Part shown: piece after piece, positions 1-10,620 of the stretch
How positions within the stretch are numbered: position 1 is the first letter of the stretch
Layout of the letters: every line of letters starts with the position of its first letter
Source of the DNA: Orobanche coerulescens
Lineage: Eukaryota > Streptophyta > Magnoliopsida > Lamiales > Orobanchaceae
Reading direction: 5' to 3'
Length of the DNA stretch: 64,000 bases
Assembly (NCBI GenBank): GCA_033398695.1
Contig: CM065804.1
Span: 53,103,501-53,167,500 of the forward strand
Position numbers and translations under genes: made by a program
The notes under the pieces: model-generated
Seen by the model: only the letters and a program-made list of their open reading frames with translations
Database searches by the model: none
Told to the model about the DNA's origin: nothing

Positions 1-540
1 CCTGCTCGACTCGGCTGACCTGTTGAAGGTCATAACTCGAAGGATATCGAGCGCAACTCAAAGCTCTAGAAAATTTCTCAAAGAGCCCTCGTATCCTTCA
101 AATTAAAGTTGCAATCAACATACACCATAATATCTGCAAGCGCTTTCAGAATTCCCGACAGATCCTCACAAAGATCCTGGTAATCCGGAAAGAGTAATCT
201 GTTGGGATGCAGGCGAGAAAACTCAAGCCATTATTGGGCAAAGATTAGGCTGAGGTCAGATGGAATCACCAGAACCTAATGAGTTTTCCGCATAAGCGCC
301 CGAATAACGGCCATTAGGAGGCCAACAACGAAACTTAAAATTCGAGATGATGAAAAAACAGCAGAAAGTGGTACATGTTAGTAAAACTGAAATAAGCAAA
401 GGTATAATTTTTATAAGGAAAGAGGGGCCCGGCTGACCGAGTTACCAACAATCCTGCCACTGCCGACCCAAGGAGAATCCTGCTGCAATCTGCACCGCCT
501 TCGCTCGATCGGGAAACGCAGTCCGACATCCGGCCTATCT
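1..540. other. Unassigned 5' flank, probably decayed Tat-lineage pol
   Basis: No open frame of useful length and no recognisable domain is visible here. The base composition (moderate GC, many CTCGG/CGGC words) matches the Tat-type gypsy material that follows. The next recognisable protein text starts near 546 on the plus strand, so this is most likely degraded RT-domain sequence of the same element. This is an inference from position only. Confidence 0.35.
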
Positions 541-545
541 GATGC

Positions 546-899
546 CGAGCTCGGATACGCCCCGGTAGAACTGGTCTATGCACTCATACTAGCCCCCTGA
601 AGACAAGCACAGGAATGGCCCTCGCCGGCCTCGACCAACGTTTGCTCTGCTCGCCCACTTGCTCAGGTTTTCTAGCCCCCAGCTACAAAGACAAGATTAC
701 TTCCACCCGTAACCGCTTAAGGAACCTTAGGCGGAGGTATCCAGTTCCATCGCTGAAAGGCTTAATCAATCCTGCCCTCAGGAAGGTGCCCAAGCGGACA
801 CGCGGCAGCCACTTTAGCGGCCCGGTATCGGCCCACAAATTGCTCCAACAAAGATATTACTGGCTGGATCTTAAAGAAAGGCCACCGAGCAAAAAATAA
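546..899 (+). pseudogene. Tat-lineage Ty3/gypsy pol: RT/RNase H scrap and integrase zinc-finger scrap
   Basis: Near 550-595 one frame reads Y-A-P-V-E-L-V-Y-A-L-I-L-A, which matches the start of the gypsy RNase H domain (family pattern Y-P-P-x-E-K-L-x-x-A-L-V-x-A-A). From about 770 to 885 the frame reads A-L-R-K-V-P-K-R-T-R-G-S-H, then S-A-H-K-L-L-Q-Q-R-Y-Y-W. This matches the H2C2 zinc finger before the integrase core (family pattern H-x-G-x-C-G-S-H then L-A-x-K-x-L-R-Q-G-Y-Y-W). The first zinc histidine is replaced by proline and the C-x-x-C half is gone. RNase H is almost completely deleted between the two pieces. The copy cannot be functional. Plus-strand orientation agrees with the integrase tail at 941-1403. 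Confidence 0.7.
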
Positions 900-940
900 A
901 CAATCATATATGAAAGTCGCTCAGGACCCCTTAGTCCCTC

Positions 941-1403
941 TACAATGGCCTCCATATGCGAAACAATCCAATGGACAAGTCGAGGCGATCAATACCATTA
1001 TATAACCGTACCTCAAGACCCACCTCGAGAAGCGTTAAGGGTCACGGCCTGAAGAACTCCCTGAGGACTTGGCAACACATCGGTCCGCCACTTGAGAAAT
1101 ATCTTCGTAGCCTTCGGTACTGAGGCGACGACCCCGGTCGAGATTGAAACACACGTCCACCGGAGAACCCATTTCGAAGAACAAGATCAATGCGGCCTTA
1201 AAAACCTGGACCTCGTCGCCCAAAAACAGAACCAAGCAGAAAGGCGGAATACCATCTATAAAGCACCCGAGGTTCATCATCGAAGCTTCCAGGCCGAAGA
1301 CCTCATTCTTAAACGAGTATTGGGGCCAGATCCGGGACCTCCTGAATCCAAGTGGCAAGGACCGTACGAGAGTAACAAAGCCCTTCAGAACGGAGTTTGT
1401 TAG
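941..1403 (+). pseudogene. Tat-lineage gypsy integrase core end and C-terminal domain
   Basis: The stretch near 955-1020 reads P-Y-A-K-Q-S-N-G-Q-V-E-A-I-N, the conserved end of the gypsy integrase catalytic core (H-P-Q-x-N-G-Q-V-E-x-x-N). A second frame from 1092 reads F-V-A-F-G-T-E-A, then P-V-E-I-E, and later F-Q-A-E-D-L-I-L-K-R-V and W-Q-G-P-Y-E. This is the Tat/Athila-type C-terminal region (Y-G-T-E-A-x-I-P-V-E-I, then F-x-x-G-D-L-V-L-R-K-V, W-E-G-P-Y). Stops and at least one frameshift separate the pieces, and the first two catalytic acidic residues are missing. The pol frame ends just before the 50-bp tandem array, so the array lies in the 3' untranslated region. Confidence 0.8.
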
Positions 1404-1508
1404 CTAGAATATATGAATGGCCAATGATTAATTCATACGTCGAATGCCATGTCCTTAGGAAGGTATTATCAATAAAATTCAACTCTAGTTCATCTCTAAT
1501 TCAAATGC

Positions 1509-2860
1509 ACTATAAGACCGAGCTCGCCTCGGCACCTCAAATGACCGGCTCCTCCGGCACTATAAGACCGAGTTCGCCTCGGCACCGCGAATGACCGGCT
1601 CCTCCGGCACTATAATACCGAGTTCGCCTCGGCACCTCGAATGACCGGCTCCTCCGGCACTACAAGACCGAGTTCGCCTCGGCACCTCGAATGACCGGCT
1701 CCTCCGGCACTATACAGACCGAGTTCGCCTCGGCACCTCGAATGACCGGCTCCTCCGGCACTATAAGACCGAGTTCGCCTCGGCACCTCGAATGACCGGC
1801 TCCTCCGGCACTATAAGACCGAGTTCGCCTCGGCACCTCGAATGACCGGCTCCTCCGGCACTATAAGACCGAGTCCGCCTCGGCACCTCGAATGACCGGC
1901 CCATCCGGCACTATAAGACCGAGTCCGCCTCGGTACCTCATAAGACCGGCCCATCCGGCACTATAAGACCGAGTTCGCCTCGGCACCTCATAAGACCGGC
2001 CCATCCGGCACTATAAGTCCGAGTTCGCCTCGACACCTCATAAGACCGGCCCATCCGGCACTATAAGACCGAGTCCGCCTCGGCACCTCAAAAGACCGGC
2101 CCATCCGGCACTATAAGACCGAGTTCGCCTCGGCACCTCATAAGACCGGCCCATCCGGCACTATAAGTCCGAGTTCGCCTCGGCACCTCATAAGACCGGC
2201 CCATCCGGCACTATAAGTCCGAGTCCGCCTCGGCACCTCATAAGACCGGCCCATCCGGCACTATAAGACCGAGTCCGCCTCGGCACCTCATAAGACCGGC
2301 CCATCCGGCACTATAAGTCCGAGTCCGCCTCGGCACCTCATAAGACCGGCCCATCCGGCACTATAAGACCGAGTCCGCCTCGGCACCTCATAAGACCGGC
2401 CCCTCCAGCACTATAAGTCCGAGTCCGCCTCGGCACCTCATAAGACCGGCCCATCCGGCACTATAAGTCCGAGTTCGCCTCGGCACCTCATAAGACCGGC
2501 CCATCCGGCACTATAAGTCCGAGTTCGCCTCGGCACCTCATAAGATCGGCCCATCCGGCACTATAAGACCGAGTCCGCCTCGGCACCTCATAAGATCGGC
2601 CCATCCGGCACTATAAGTCCGAGTCCGCCTCGGCACCTCATAAGACCGGCCCATCCAGCACTATAAGTCCGAGTTCGCCTCGGCACCTCATAAGACCGGC
2701 CGATCCGGCACTATAAGTCCGAGTTCGCCTCGGCACCTCATAAGACCGGACCATCCGGCACTATAAGTCCGAGACCGCCTCGGCATCTAATAAGACCGGC
2801 CCATCCGGCACTATAAGACCGAGTTCGCCTCGACACCGCATAAGGTCAGCCCACCCGGCA
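1509..2860. repeat. 50-bp tandem array, about 27 copies, two unit subtypes
   Basis: The word ACTATAAG followed by CCGAGTTCGCCTCGGCACCTC recurs every 50 bases with few changes, from about 1509 to 2860; one copy near 1711 has a one-base insertion. The first seven or so units carry the half-unit CGAATGACCGGCTCCTCC. The remaining twenty or so carry CATAAGACCGGCCCATCC. GAGTTCGCCTC and GAGTCCGCCTC alternate between units. The array separates the integrase end from the 3' end of the antisense accessory gene. Tandem repeats in a variable 3' UTR are a known property of Tat/Ogre-type elements, and such arrays can seed satellites. Confidence 0.95.
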
Positions 2861-3040
2861 CAATCAACAAAAGGTGAACGGAAAAGGCAACGGCCAAACC
2901 AACCAGGCCCAAACATACAGAGAAAAGCAATAGATACCATAAAAAGATTTCATTCATTTAAAATAAGTCGTTCTACATCAGAATACGAAGGAAACCAAGG
3001 AAAAACGGCACGCAGGCCATACATGGAGCAAAACAAAAAT

Positions 3041-4844
3041 CTACTCGGCCCTGTCCTCCTCACCGACCTCCTGAGAAAACTGCCCTTCACCTTCGCCGGA
3101 CGGAATCAACACCGGGTCTTCGACGATTTCTGCGGCCTTCGGCTCATCAGCTCCGAGAGATTCAACCTTCAGGTCGGCCGCCTGAGACTTTATATAGGCC
3201 TCGACCTCCTCAACGGTCTTCCCTTCCTTCATGAGATCCAATATCTCATAACAAGTGGAGACATAGTTAAGGTTAATCAACTCCTTGAACTCGGGTGTCT
3301 TCTGGAAAGCCGCCGCCCCATCGGCAAGGCCCCTGGCATAACTCACAGCTTCACAAGTATGGACCCGCTTGGTCAGTTGCTCAAGCTGGGCCTTAGTATT
3401 CTGCAAATAGGCCTCGTGCTCGGCCCTTGTGTCCAGACACCGTTTCTGCGCCTTCTCGGCCGCCGTGGCCATCTCGTCGGCCTTTCCTTTCCAGATATTG
3501 GCCTCGATGGCCCGGCTCTCCAGAAGCTCCATCTCACCCTTCAGAGAGGTCATCTCCTCCTCCAGAGACTTGATAAGCGAAGGGCAGAGGTGGTGCTCCT
3601 CCTGTAAGGCCTTGAGATCGGCCTCTGCCTTCTTGTGCTTCTCAACCAGGGCCATCAACTCCCCAGTGGCCTTTACATAGGTGCACAACGCGCGGCCCAT
3701 CATAGAATTTCCAAACTGGATCTGCTCATCCGGACCCATGTCATTGGTCACCATCTCCATTTTCAGCGTCCAACCCAAAATGGGGACATGGCTGGACTCA
3801 ACCACCGCTGGAGGGACCCGGTCGAGCATCTCGGCGGTTGGGGTGGCTGCCCGGACGTAGTCAAGGAACCAACACGGTCGCCGCCCCTTCATTTGGGCAC
3901 AAGGTTCTTCCCGATCCTTATTCACCAGGAGATAGTGGCCCTCCAAATCAATCGCACGACCCGTCCCTACAGGGCTTGGGGCGGGCACAACAATTTCAGG
4001 AATGGAGAAACCCTCAGCCCTGGTCACGTTATCCTCAGGCTCGGCCTCTACTCTCTTCCGCTTGTCCATGCGCTCCCTACGCTCGGCGGCCTCAGCAGCC
4101 AGCCTCGCGACCCGCTGCGCAGGCGTCTCTTTCCGTCCCGACGAACTCCTGCCCCTAGGGACTGGATAAGGAAGACGTGTTAAAAAAAAAGAAGAGAGCT
4201 ACCTGATGAAGACATTCTGCTCGGATCAGTTGATCGAAGTCCCGCTGCCCAAAGGTTATCCTCAGTAACCACAAGATGCGATTTCCTCTGATCGGCAGGA
4301 AGATCCAAGAGCTGTTCAACCCGGTCGTCAAACAAGGAGGAAGTCTCTTGAGCCGGGATACGTTCTGCACAAGCAATAAATTATAAGCGTTAGACAAAAA
4401 AGGGAACAACAATACAAAACACGACACTCATTTTAGCAGTGAAGTGTTCTGGGACCCGAAGCTCGGCGTCTATCACACCAGGCTCCCACTCCTCAACCGA
4501 GCTTCTCCATGGCCCCCTACATAGAACCACTGTTCGTTCCAACTATGGATGGTCTCCGGCGTATCCACCAATTCTTTATACATCGCGTGCCGGGCTGTCA
4601 AGTAAAACCAGCCAGAGCCGGATCGGCCGACCAACCTCCATAAGAAGAGACTATTGAACTCTTCAAAACTGGGCTCGGCCCAGCCGTGTTGACTGAAAAG
4701 GATCAAAAGACCCACCATCCGAGCCCAAGAATTCGGATGAATTTGGGCAATACAAAGGCCCCACTGCCTTAACCACCGGGAAAAGAACGCCGAAAAAACC
4801 TCTCTCTTCTCTGCAACCAGACACGAAAATGGTGAAGGGAGCAA
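3041..4844 (-). CDS. Antisense accessory gene of a Tat-type retrotransposon, three exons, one frameshift
   Basis: The large last exon (about 4161 down to 3041) encodes an acidic protein with a long helical, probably coiled-coil, segment in its middle third (many Glu/Lys/Leu/Ala) and ends in a Glu/Asp-rich tail. Upstream, about 4790-4530 reads A-F-F-S-R-W-L-R-Q-W-G-L, then H-P-N-S-W, P-S-F-E-E-F and G-W-F-Y-L-T-A-R. This is the N-terminal domain catalogued as putative gypsy-type transposon protein (Pfam Transposase_28-like). Two introns fit in phase: 4427-4365 (GT..AG, 63 bp) and 4202-4162 (GT..AG, 41 bp, unusually short for a plant). Splicing gives one continuous frame from exon 2 into the long exon. 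Near 4505-4522 a single-base shift breaks exon 1, after which the second frame continues open to the donor. No ATG is visible before 4844; a TTG marks the open frame, so the N terminus may be lost. Grande-type elements are known to carry an accessory antisense gene in this position. Confidence 0.72.
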
Positions 4845-4859
4845 TAGAGAAGGAGGTCT

Positions 4860-4905
4860 TCTATATTTATAGGATAAAAAAGGGCATTAAATGCCAAAGC
4901 ACGTG
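4860..4905 (-). promoter_or_regulatory. Promoter of the antisense accessory gene: TATA box, palindrome and G-box
   Basis: On the minus strand CCTATAAATATAG (4873-4861) is a strong plant TATA box pointing toward the accessory gene. Ten bases upstream lies the palindrome GGCATTTAATGCC (4895-4883), and just beyond it a perfect G-box CACGTG (4900-4905). The expected start site falls near 4835, close to where the open frame begins, so the first coding residues are uncertain. Separate transcription of this gene from its own promoter is reported for related elements; here it is inferred from sequence. Confidence 0.6.
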
Positions 4906-4909
4906 AAGC

Positions 4910-5664
4910 GGCGATTCATAATGAATCGTCACGAAGATCAAAGACGCGTGAAACACAACGACAAATTACGTCCCGCCACGCGTCCCCCTTATTATGACTC
5001 TTGAAGACCCCGAAGTCAAATCGACGCGGCTCTCGAAGAGACGTCCCTTCGAGAGATCTTATCCACCCCCAAGCCCGATCGGTCTCAATGCAAACGACTC
5101 GGCCGCCCGGCCGGCACGGCCCTGGACTCGGGGGCCCTTGTTGGTAGTCGATCCACCTTGGCATCCACTTAAGCGCTCCAGGCATCCGACCAGGCAGCCG
5201 ACCAGCCGAGCAGATCCTGGAGCCGAACCGGTCATAGACCCGATTGTCCCTCGGGCTCACAAAGAACCGGACCGGACAGAGACATTAGAGCTGACCCGGA
5301 AGATGACCCAGGAGGACCGAGCAGACCCTAGATGAATACGCTCCGAACCATAATCATAACAAGACCGACCAGAATAGTGGGAAGCTCGAGGGCCGACCCC
5401 GTTGTCGGTCGCAACAGATAAGTATTGCCAAAAGCACGAAGAACAGGCAGACAGGATAATTAAGGAGGGTTGTCGTATCCCTTCCCAAAGCAAACTTAAG
5501 AAGGTGACACGCGTCGAAGAAGTCACTACACTGTGACAAATGTCATAAGCATATTCACATGAATCTTCCAGCTGTCATCTTATGAATAGCTAATATTGGC
5601 TATATATATGCCAGGAGAATATACAATAAAGGGACTTTTAAAAAAAGCTGGAAAAATATATAGC
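4910..5664 (+). other. Probable U3 part of the Tat 3' LTR
   Basis: No coding signal. The stretch is moderately GC-rich and ends in GGCTATATATATGCC (about 5595-5609), a TATA box on the plus strand followed by AATATACAATAAAGGGAC. Lying after the accessory gene and carrying a plus-strand TATA box, it fits the start of the element's 3' LTR. Its exact boundary cannot be fixed because the 5' LTR is outside the window. Confidence 0.45.
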
Positions 5665-6064
5665 GGAGGGTGGTGCTGGTAGCGGTGGCGGGATCGGAAG
5701 GCGGGGCAGGTGGCGGCAGCGGGCTCAGAAGGAGGGGCTGGTTGCGACGGCGAGCTCAGCTGTGGCGGCGTCGTACAACTAGAGCGGGGCCGTGTCAGCG
5801 GTGGGCTCCTCAGAGGGCGGTGGTGGGGGCGCAGGCGGTGGACAACGTGCTCGTCGGAGGGGGGTCTGCTGCCGGTCGAAATCGTCGAACACGATTCTCT
5901 GCTCCAGATCTGTGAATGGGGGTTTAATTTCTATTTGATATAAAAAGAAAAAATTTAGAAAAAATAAAATAAAGTCCATAAAACTACAAAAAGGGGGTGG
6001 GGCCTGCCACGTTGGCTGGAAGATGCATTTCACCCATATTATGGAAGATGAACAACATTTTGCT
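5665..6064. other. GC-rich block of unknown origin, then AT-rich stretch
   Basis: 5665-5890 is an abrupt block of GGCGG/GGTGG-rich sequence, very different from both flanks, followed by an AT-rich stretch to about 6064. Short open frames exist on both strands but give only Gly/Arg/Trp- or Pro-rich composition and no recognisable domain. It may be a fragment of another element or an exon-like scrap. No function is assigned. Confidence 0.3.
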
Positions 6065-6988
6065 TTCTGGTTTTCACTTTCTATGATTAATATTTCTACT
6101 ATTATTTTTCTAGCCGACTTGTCCGGCTAACTTCTTTATTTCAGTTCTTATAGATATTTGAATCGTGTCTATATTATTTATGCTCTAATCCCATATCATA
6201 TTCTTGACTTATATTTCTTGAATGATCTGTGTTATGAACAGAGCTATTTTTTAATAATTTACTTTAATTTGTCTAACCAACTTAATTGGGGTTTTTATAT
6301 CTTTTGCTAGATCTATGGTTGTAATACGTAATTGTTATAATTCTACAACCATAAAGAGCAACAATTAGTTTTGATCAATTGAGTAACACAAAATTAAGAT
6401 CCCACAGGTCGATCTTGTGAACATAACTTCTTGTCTATTTCTATTATTTTGGTTCTTAATGCATCTAATAAACAAGATTTTAAGATCTTGCTTTAAATAC
6501 TTCATCTAGTTAGGTTTGATTAAATAGTTTATTTTAATTAAATAAACTTAAGAAAAAATAGGGGTCAAAAGAGTTTGTTGTTGATTTCAGAGTAGTTCAT
6601 TTGAAATAAAGAAAATATAAGTATTACTAATTCATATATTAAATTAGAGAGGTGGATAATGAACTAAGAATTGGATTTTCATCTCAATCATCTTTCTTAT
6701 TAATTTTTACTTCTTTTATATTTAGTTGCTTACTTATTTATTTATTTATTTTATTTTAAATCGTCCAACCCCCTTTATTTATTATTATTAGTGTTATTAC
6801 TATTTTTTATTATAATTATTTTAGTATTACTATTTTTACTTCAAAAAATATTCAACTCTGTAAGTACAATTAATTCATCTGCTATTTGTGGGTTCAAACC
6901 TTAGTTACCAATTCTACTAGTTAGTATAACTAAGTCGAGGACTTTATAAATATTTAATTTTGACGCATCTCGACAGTGCAGTCAAAAT
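6065..6988 (+). repeat. Athila-type 5' LTR (3' part)
   Basis: From about 6065 to 6845 this block matches 9495-10262 over most of its length (shared words include TTTCTATGATTAATATTTCTA and TTCTTTATTTCAGTTCTTA). After 6845 it continues with CTATTTGTGGGTTC and a run ending just before a degenerate PBS, which is the usual order at the end of an Athila/Calypso LTR. The left boundary is unclear. The second copy lacks the last 140 bases, so the 3' LTR is truncated or diverged. Confidence 0.6.
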
Positions 6989-7008
6989 TTTACTCCCGTT
7001 GTCGGGGA
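6989..7008 (+). other. Degenerate Athila primer-binding site
   Basis: CTCCCGTTGTCGGGGAAC (6993-7010) resembles the Athila/Calypso PBS region TGGCGCCGTTGCCGGGGA, complementary to tRNA-Asp. The first six positions are mutated and a G has become A/T in the centre. Together with the LTR-like block ending at 6988 it marks the start of the internal region. Confidence 0.6.
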
Positions 7009-7179
7009 ACTGTGCCAATTTTTTTGCTTATTGTGTGTGAATTTTAGCAACTTATTTTCCTATTACTTTTCAAGTCGTTACGTGTTTTAGTTGTTATATT
7101 TTTAGTCCGGTAGCCCCCTATTCTTTATGTGTCGTAATTTTCTGAAATTTAACACTGGGCATCCCAATGTCACTATAGC

Positions 7180-7442
7180 TAGAGATCTTAAACGATCTAG
7201 CCCTAGCGGTTTCGGACTAGTCCTAGCGGGCTTCGATAAATGGTTAGGTTCGAAAAATCTCGGATTTAAACGGGCTAGGAAATATCTACCCTAACCCTAG
7301 CGGGCTGCAGGCTAAATGGGTTAAATATTTTAAAATCTATTTTTTAGTTTTTTATAAGCCATAAACAAAAAAATCAGTAACAATATTATATTTATAGTAA
7401 CAAATATACTATAATAAATATATACTAACAAAAAGTACACTT

Positions 7443-7481
<39 letters not shown>

Positions 7482-7817
7482 TACACACAATATATTAACA
7501 AATAGAGTAACAACATGTATTATATCTATGATATTAATATGTTGTATATAGTATTAATAATTAACAATATATTACATATATATATATATCAATATATTAT
7601 ATATATGTAAAATATAGTAAATATGGTGTATAATCATATTTTTTTCCCCGCGGGACAGCCCACCAGCCCGGGCAGCCCACCCATTTAGCCCGCGGGTTAA
7701 CCAGTCTGGGCCAAATAAGCTCGGATCTAAACGAGCTCGGAAATATCAGCCCTAACCCTGTTTTTTGGCGGGTCAAACGGTCCAGCCTGCCTGGCCCAGA
7801 CCCGTTTAACATCTCTA
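7180..7817. mobile_element. Non-autonomous hAT element with 8-bp target duplication
   Basis: The element starts TAGAGATCTTAAACG and ends CGTTTAACATCTCTA, giving terminal inverted repeats with one mismatch in 15. It is flanked by ACTATAGC (7172-7179) and ACTGTAGC (7818-7825), an 8-bp duplication with one change, as expected for hAT transposition. Extended subterminal inverted regions are rich in GCCC/GGGC and AGCCCGCGGG words, typical of this group of plant hAT MITEs. It encodes no transposase. It sits inside the Athila leader and is therefore younger than that element. Confidence 0.88.
7443..7490. repeat. TA/CA compound microsatellite
   Basis: A run of TATATA... followed by CACACACA... lies in the middle of the 7180-7817 hAT element, in its AT-rich core between the two GC-rich arms. 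Confidence 0.9.
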
Positions 7818-7917
7818 ACTGTAGCAGTGAAATTTTATTTCCAACTTGTTCTTTTTTATTCTTTTATTTTTCTTCTTGTTGAGTTTCATCATTATTTTTC
7901 TCTCCGATAAGCTAACC

Positions 7918-8330
7918 ACTATTCTGGAGCAGTTCTTTGCTGGAAACAATCAGAGAATTCAGGAACATCATTATAACCCATATACCAACACTTATATTTC
8001 GAGATGGTGCAAGTATCCTAATATTTAGTATGGGAATCATCATAACACTTACTCAAGGAACAATCAATGAGAACAATATCATGATCATATTTTAGAGAAT
8101 TATGATAATGATTGGTGGAATCGCGATGAGCAAAATTTAGAGCCTTCCTTATAAAGTATACTGAAAACTTCGATATCTAATACATTGAAAATCCAGCATG
8201 CAACTCAAATATTTATAATCGATAGGGAGGTTGGACAAAAGAATTTGGAGACTCAAATAAGCCAATTGGTGACAACCATAAGCAAATTGAAAGCACAAGA
8301 TAGTGAAGTATAAGTGCATGATACTATAGA
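7918..8330 (+). pseudogene. Athila gag C-terminal remnant
   Basis: From about 7925 the frame reads Q-F-F-A-G-N-N-Q-R-I-Q, then N-P-Y-T-N-T-Y and W-C-K-Y-P-N-I. This matches the Athila gag signature (P-Y-S-N-T-Y-N-P-G-W-R-N-H-P-N). Around 8235-8300 a second piece reads N-L-E-T-Q-I-S-Q-L-V-T-T-I-S-K-L, the conserved gag motif N-L-E-x-Q-I-G-Q-L-A-x-x-I. Stops are frequent and frames shift. The element is Athila-like gypsy; this copy is dead. Confidence 0.75.
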
Positions 8331-9364
8331 GCCTAACACAACTGGTCATGCTCAGGAAATTAACGACGAGGATGAAAAAGTTGCCGCCCAAACCGACACT
8401 GAGTGCCATACAGTCAGATTTTCATGTGATTTTTTCAATTTATGTACTCGATGATCTGAATCGAATAGTTTTTCCTTCAATGGCGAAATATTAGACACTA
8501 TAAGATAAAGAAAAGCAAGATTCAGATGTGTCTCATAAAGTGGAAATACATATGCCATCAAGCGATGCAATTAAGTAAATTATGAGGGATGAGGTTGAAG
8601 GAATACTCTTGATTGACCATATCAATGATACATATATGCTCGATGAGATCATACCAAAGCTGAACTATTATCTGTGGCATGTTTCTCTATATTTAGAAAG
8701 AGTATGAGTGCAATTAGAATTCTTTGCACTAATGGGTTGACGTGGAACAAAGGAAAAGAAATAATGGTATATGTACTTGGTTCAAGACCTATACCAAAAC
8801 CTCCATGGTGCATTCACTTAAAAGGGAAGTTTCTAATCAAGCCAACAACATAAAACAAAGGCGCTAGCTAGGAGGCAACCGAATGCTTATTTATTTTTGT
8901 TTTTGTTTTTGTTTTTTAGTTCTAGAACCAATTAAATTTCTCAGCTTTTTCTTTGTATTTTTCATAGGTAACAGAGACTCTTGGATATGATTAGTCAACA
9001 ATGAACTTTGAATTAAGTTTGGAGGAGATCGAATATTGCGCTTAGAAATGACAATAGGAGATCCAGTACCACAAATCTGCGCCAGTGTCCGAATCTAAAG
9101 AGAAAACATGACAAACACAACCAAGTGAGCTATTTGTGAGGCTATTGAATCTTGTCACATCCAAGTCTAATGAAGTTGTTAGAGTTTAATGAGCAACATA
9201 ATCTTCTCTAAACCTTCTTGAGTGATGATCAACTGAATCTCTTGAGCACTTTTATCTTAGATTTCTGTGGAATTCGATAAATTGTAGCAGGTTACACTAG
9301 GTGCAAGCCTAATTTGGGGAATTAACATTATTGCTGCTTAAAAGTGAAACAAAAATATGATGAC

Positions 9365-9411
<47 letters not shown>

Positions 9412-9494
9412 GAAATATCTTGTAAAGAAGCAACCACCAACCAAGGCAGATGAACTTTTTGGCCGATCCGGGAGGACATAAGAAAAAATAATAT
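8331..9494 (+). other. Athila internal remnant with nearly all of pol deleted
   Basis: Nothing recognisable as RT, RNase H or integrase remains. At about 8850-8885 the text AAGGCGCTAGCTAGGAGGCA matches the well-conserved Athila sequence just after the pol end (AAGCGCTnnnTGGGAGGCA), so the 3' internal region follows. A (GA)n microsatellite sits at 9367-9409. The rest is featureless AT-rich sequence up to the second LTR block. Confidence 0.55.
9367..9409. repeat. (GA)n microsatellite
   Basis: An uninterrupted GA run of about 21 units inside the 3' part of the Athila remnant, close upstream of the second LTR-like block. Confidence 0.97.
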
Positions 9495-10262
9495 TCTTGT
9501 TTTCAGTTTCTATGATTAATATTTCTACTATTTTTTCTAACCAACATATCCGGCTAAGTTCTTTATTTCAGTTCTTAGGAATGTTTAAACTCTTATCTAT
9601 ATTATTTATGATTTGATCCCGCAATATATTGTTGACTTATTTTTCTTGAATGATCTTTCTGTTATTGAGCAGATCTATTTTAGATTAATTTAATTTAATT
9701 AATATGATCAAGTTAATTGAGTTTTTATATATTTTGCTAGATCTAGGGTTATAATATGTAATCGTTATAATTCTACAATCATAAGTACCAGTAATTGGTT
9801 TTAATCAACTGAGTAACAAAAAATAAAGATCACTAGGGTCGAGCTTGTGAACTATATCTTGTCTAGTTCCATCATTTTGGTTCTTAGTGCATCTAACAAA
9901 AAAGACTTGAAGAGCTTGTTTTAAATTCTTTGTCTAGTTAACTTGATTAGAGAGCTTATTCTAATTAAATAAACTTAAGAAACGATATGGTCAACAGAGC
10001 TTGTTGTTAATTTTGGAGTAGGAGTTCATTGTGAATAAAAAAGATAAATGCTGCATTGATTCACATATTAAATTAGAACGGCTGATAACAGAACTAAGAG
10101 CTGGATTCTCATTACAATCATTTACTTATTAATTTTTACTTGTTTTATTTAGTTGCTTACTTTTTATTTTTTTATTTCTTTAAGTCGACCAACCACCATT
10201 TGTTTATTATTAGTATTATTATTATTATTATTTTTAGTATTATTATTTTTTCTTTCTCTTAG
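9495..10262 (+). repeat. Athila-type 3' LTR (partial)
   Basis: Matches 6065-6845 in order and orientation with numerous substitutions and small indels, so the insertion is old. It stops matching near 10262, where the end of the 5' copy (6846-6988) should continue. Either it was truncated or the last part is unrecognisable. Confidence 0.65.
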
Positions 10263-10380
10263 CTTTCCAGTGGTATAAATACGAGTTTAATTGGACACTG
10301 TATGTAGGAGATACATCTGAATGACAAAAGCTGCTTCAGTTAGGCTTATTGCTTAAAATGATGACATCAACACTTCTGAT

Positions 10381-10620
10381 CTAACATGTGACAGCTTCAA
10401 TAACACAAATAAAGATGTTATTATATTTATGGTCATCAGTCTGATTGAAATGATTTTGCACGAGCATTGTTAATGAATTTTTTATCGCATTTGCTCGTGA
10501 TCTTGTTATTGGTCCCACAGGAATGCATAGTTCTACTTCTGACTGACTGACTACTTCTTGATTCACATCATACAACATGTGTGATTGCATACATTTTGGT
10601 TGAAATGATGATTTTGATGG
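10381..10620 (-). pseudogene. Ty3/gypsy pol C-terminal fragment
   Basis: The minus-strand frame contains G-P-I-T-R-S-R-A-N followed by a Leu/Val-rich helix (S-L-T-M-L-V-Q). The pattern G-P-(I/M)-T-R-(S/A)-R-A-K is typical of the extreme C terminus of plant gypsy polyproteins. The upstream part is not seen: the element at 10625-21607 inserted immediately beside it, and beyond that only 20 bases of matching sequence can be recognised. Confidence 0.55.

Noticed and set aside
1509..2860. CRISPR-like direct repeats
   Set aside because: The 50-bp units are contiguous and similar over the whole length; there are no unique spacers, and the surroundings are plant retrotransposon sequence.
3023..4183. 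Plus-strand open frames of 194 and 182 codons
   Set aside because: They are antisense shadows of the GC-rich accessory gene on the minus strand; residue patterns are unlike any domain.
5670..6033. GC-rich frames as a host gene exon
   Set aside because: Only simple Gly/Arg or Pro-rich composition, overlapping frames on both strands, no splice context or domain.
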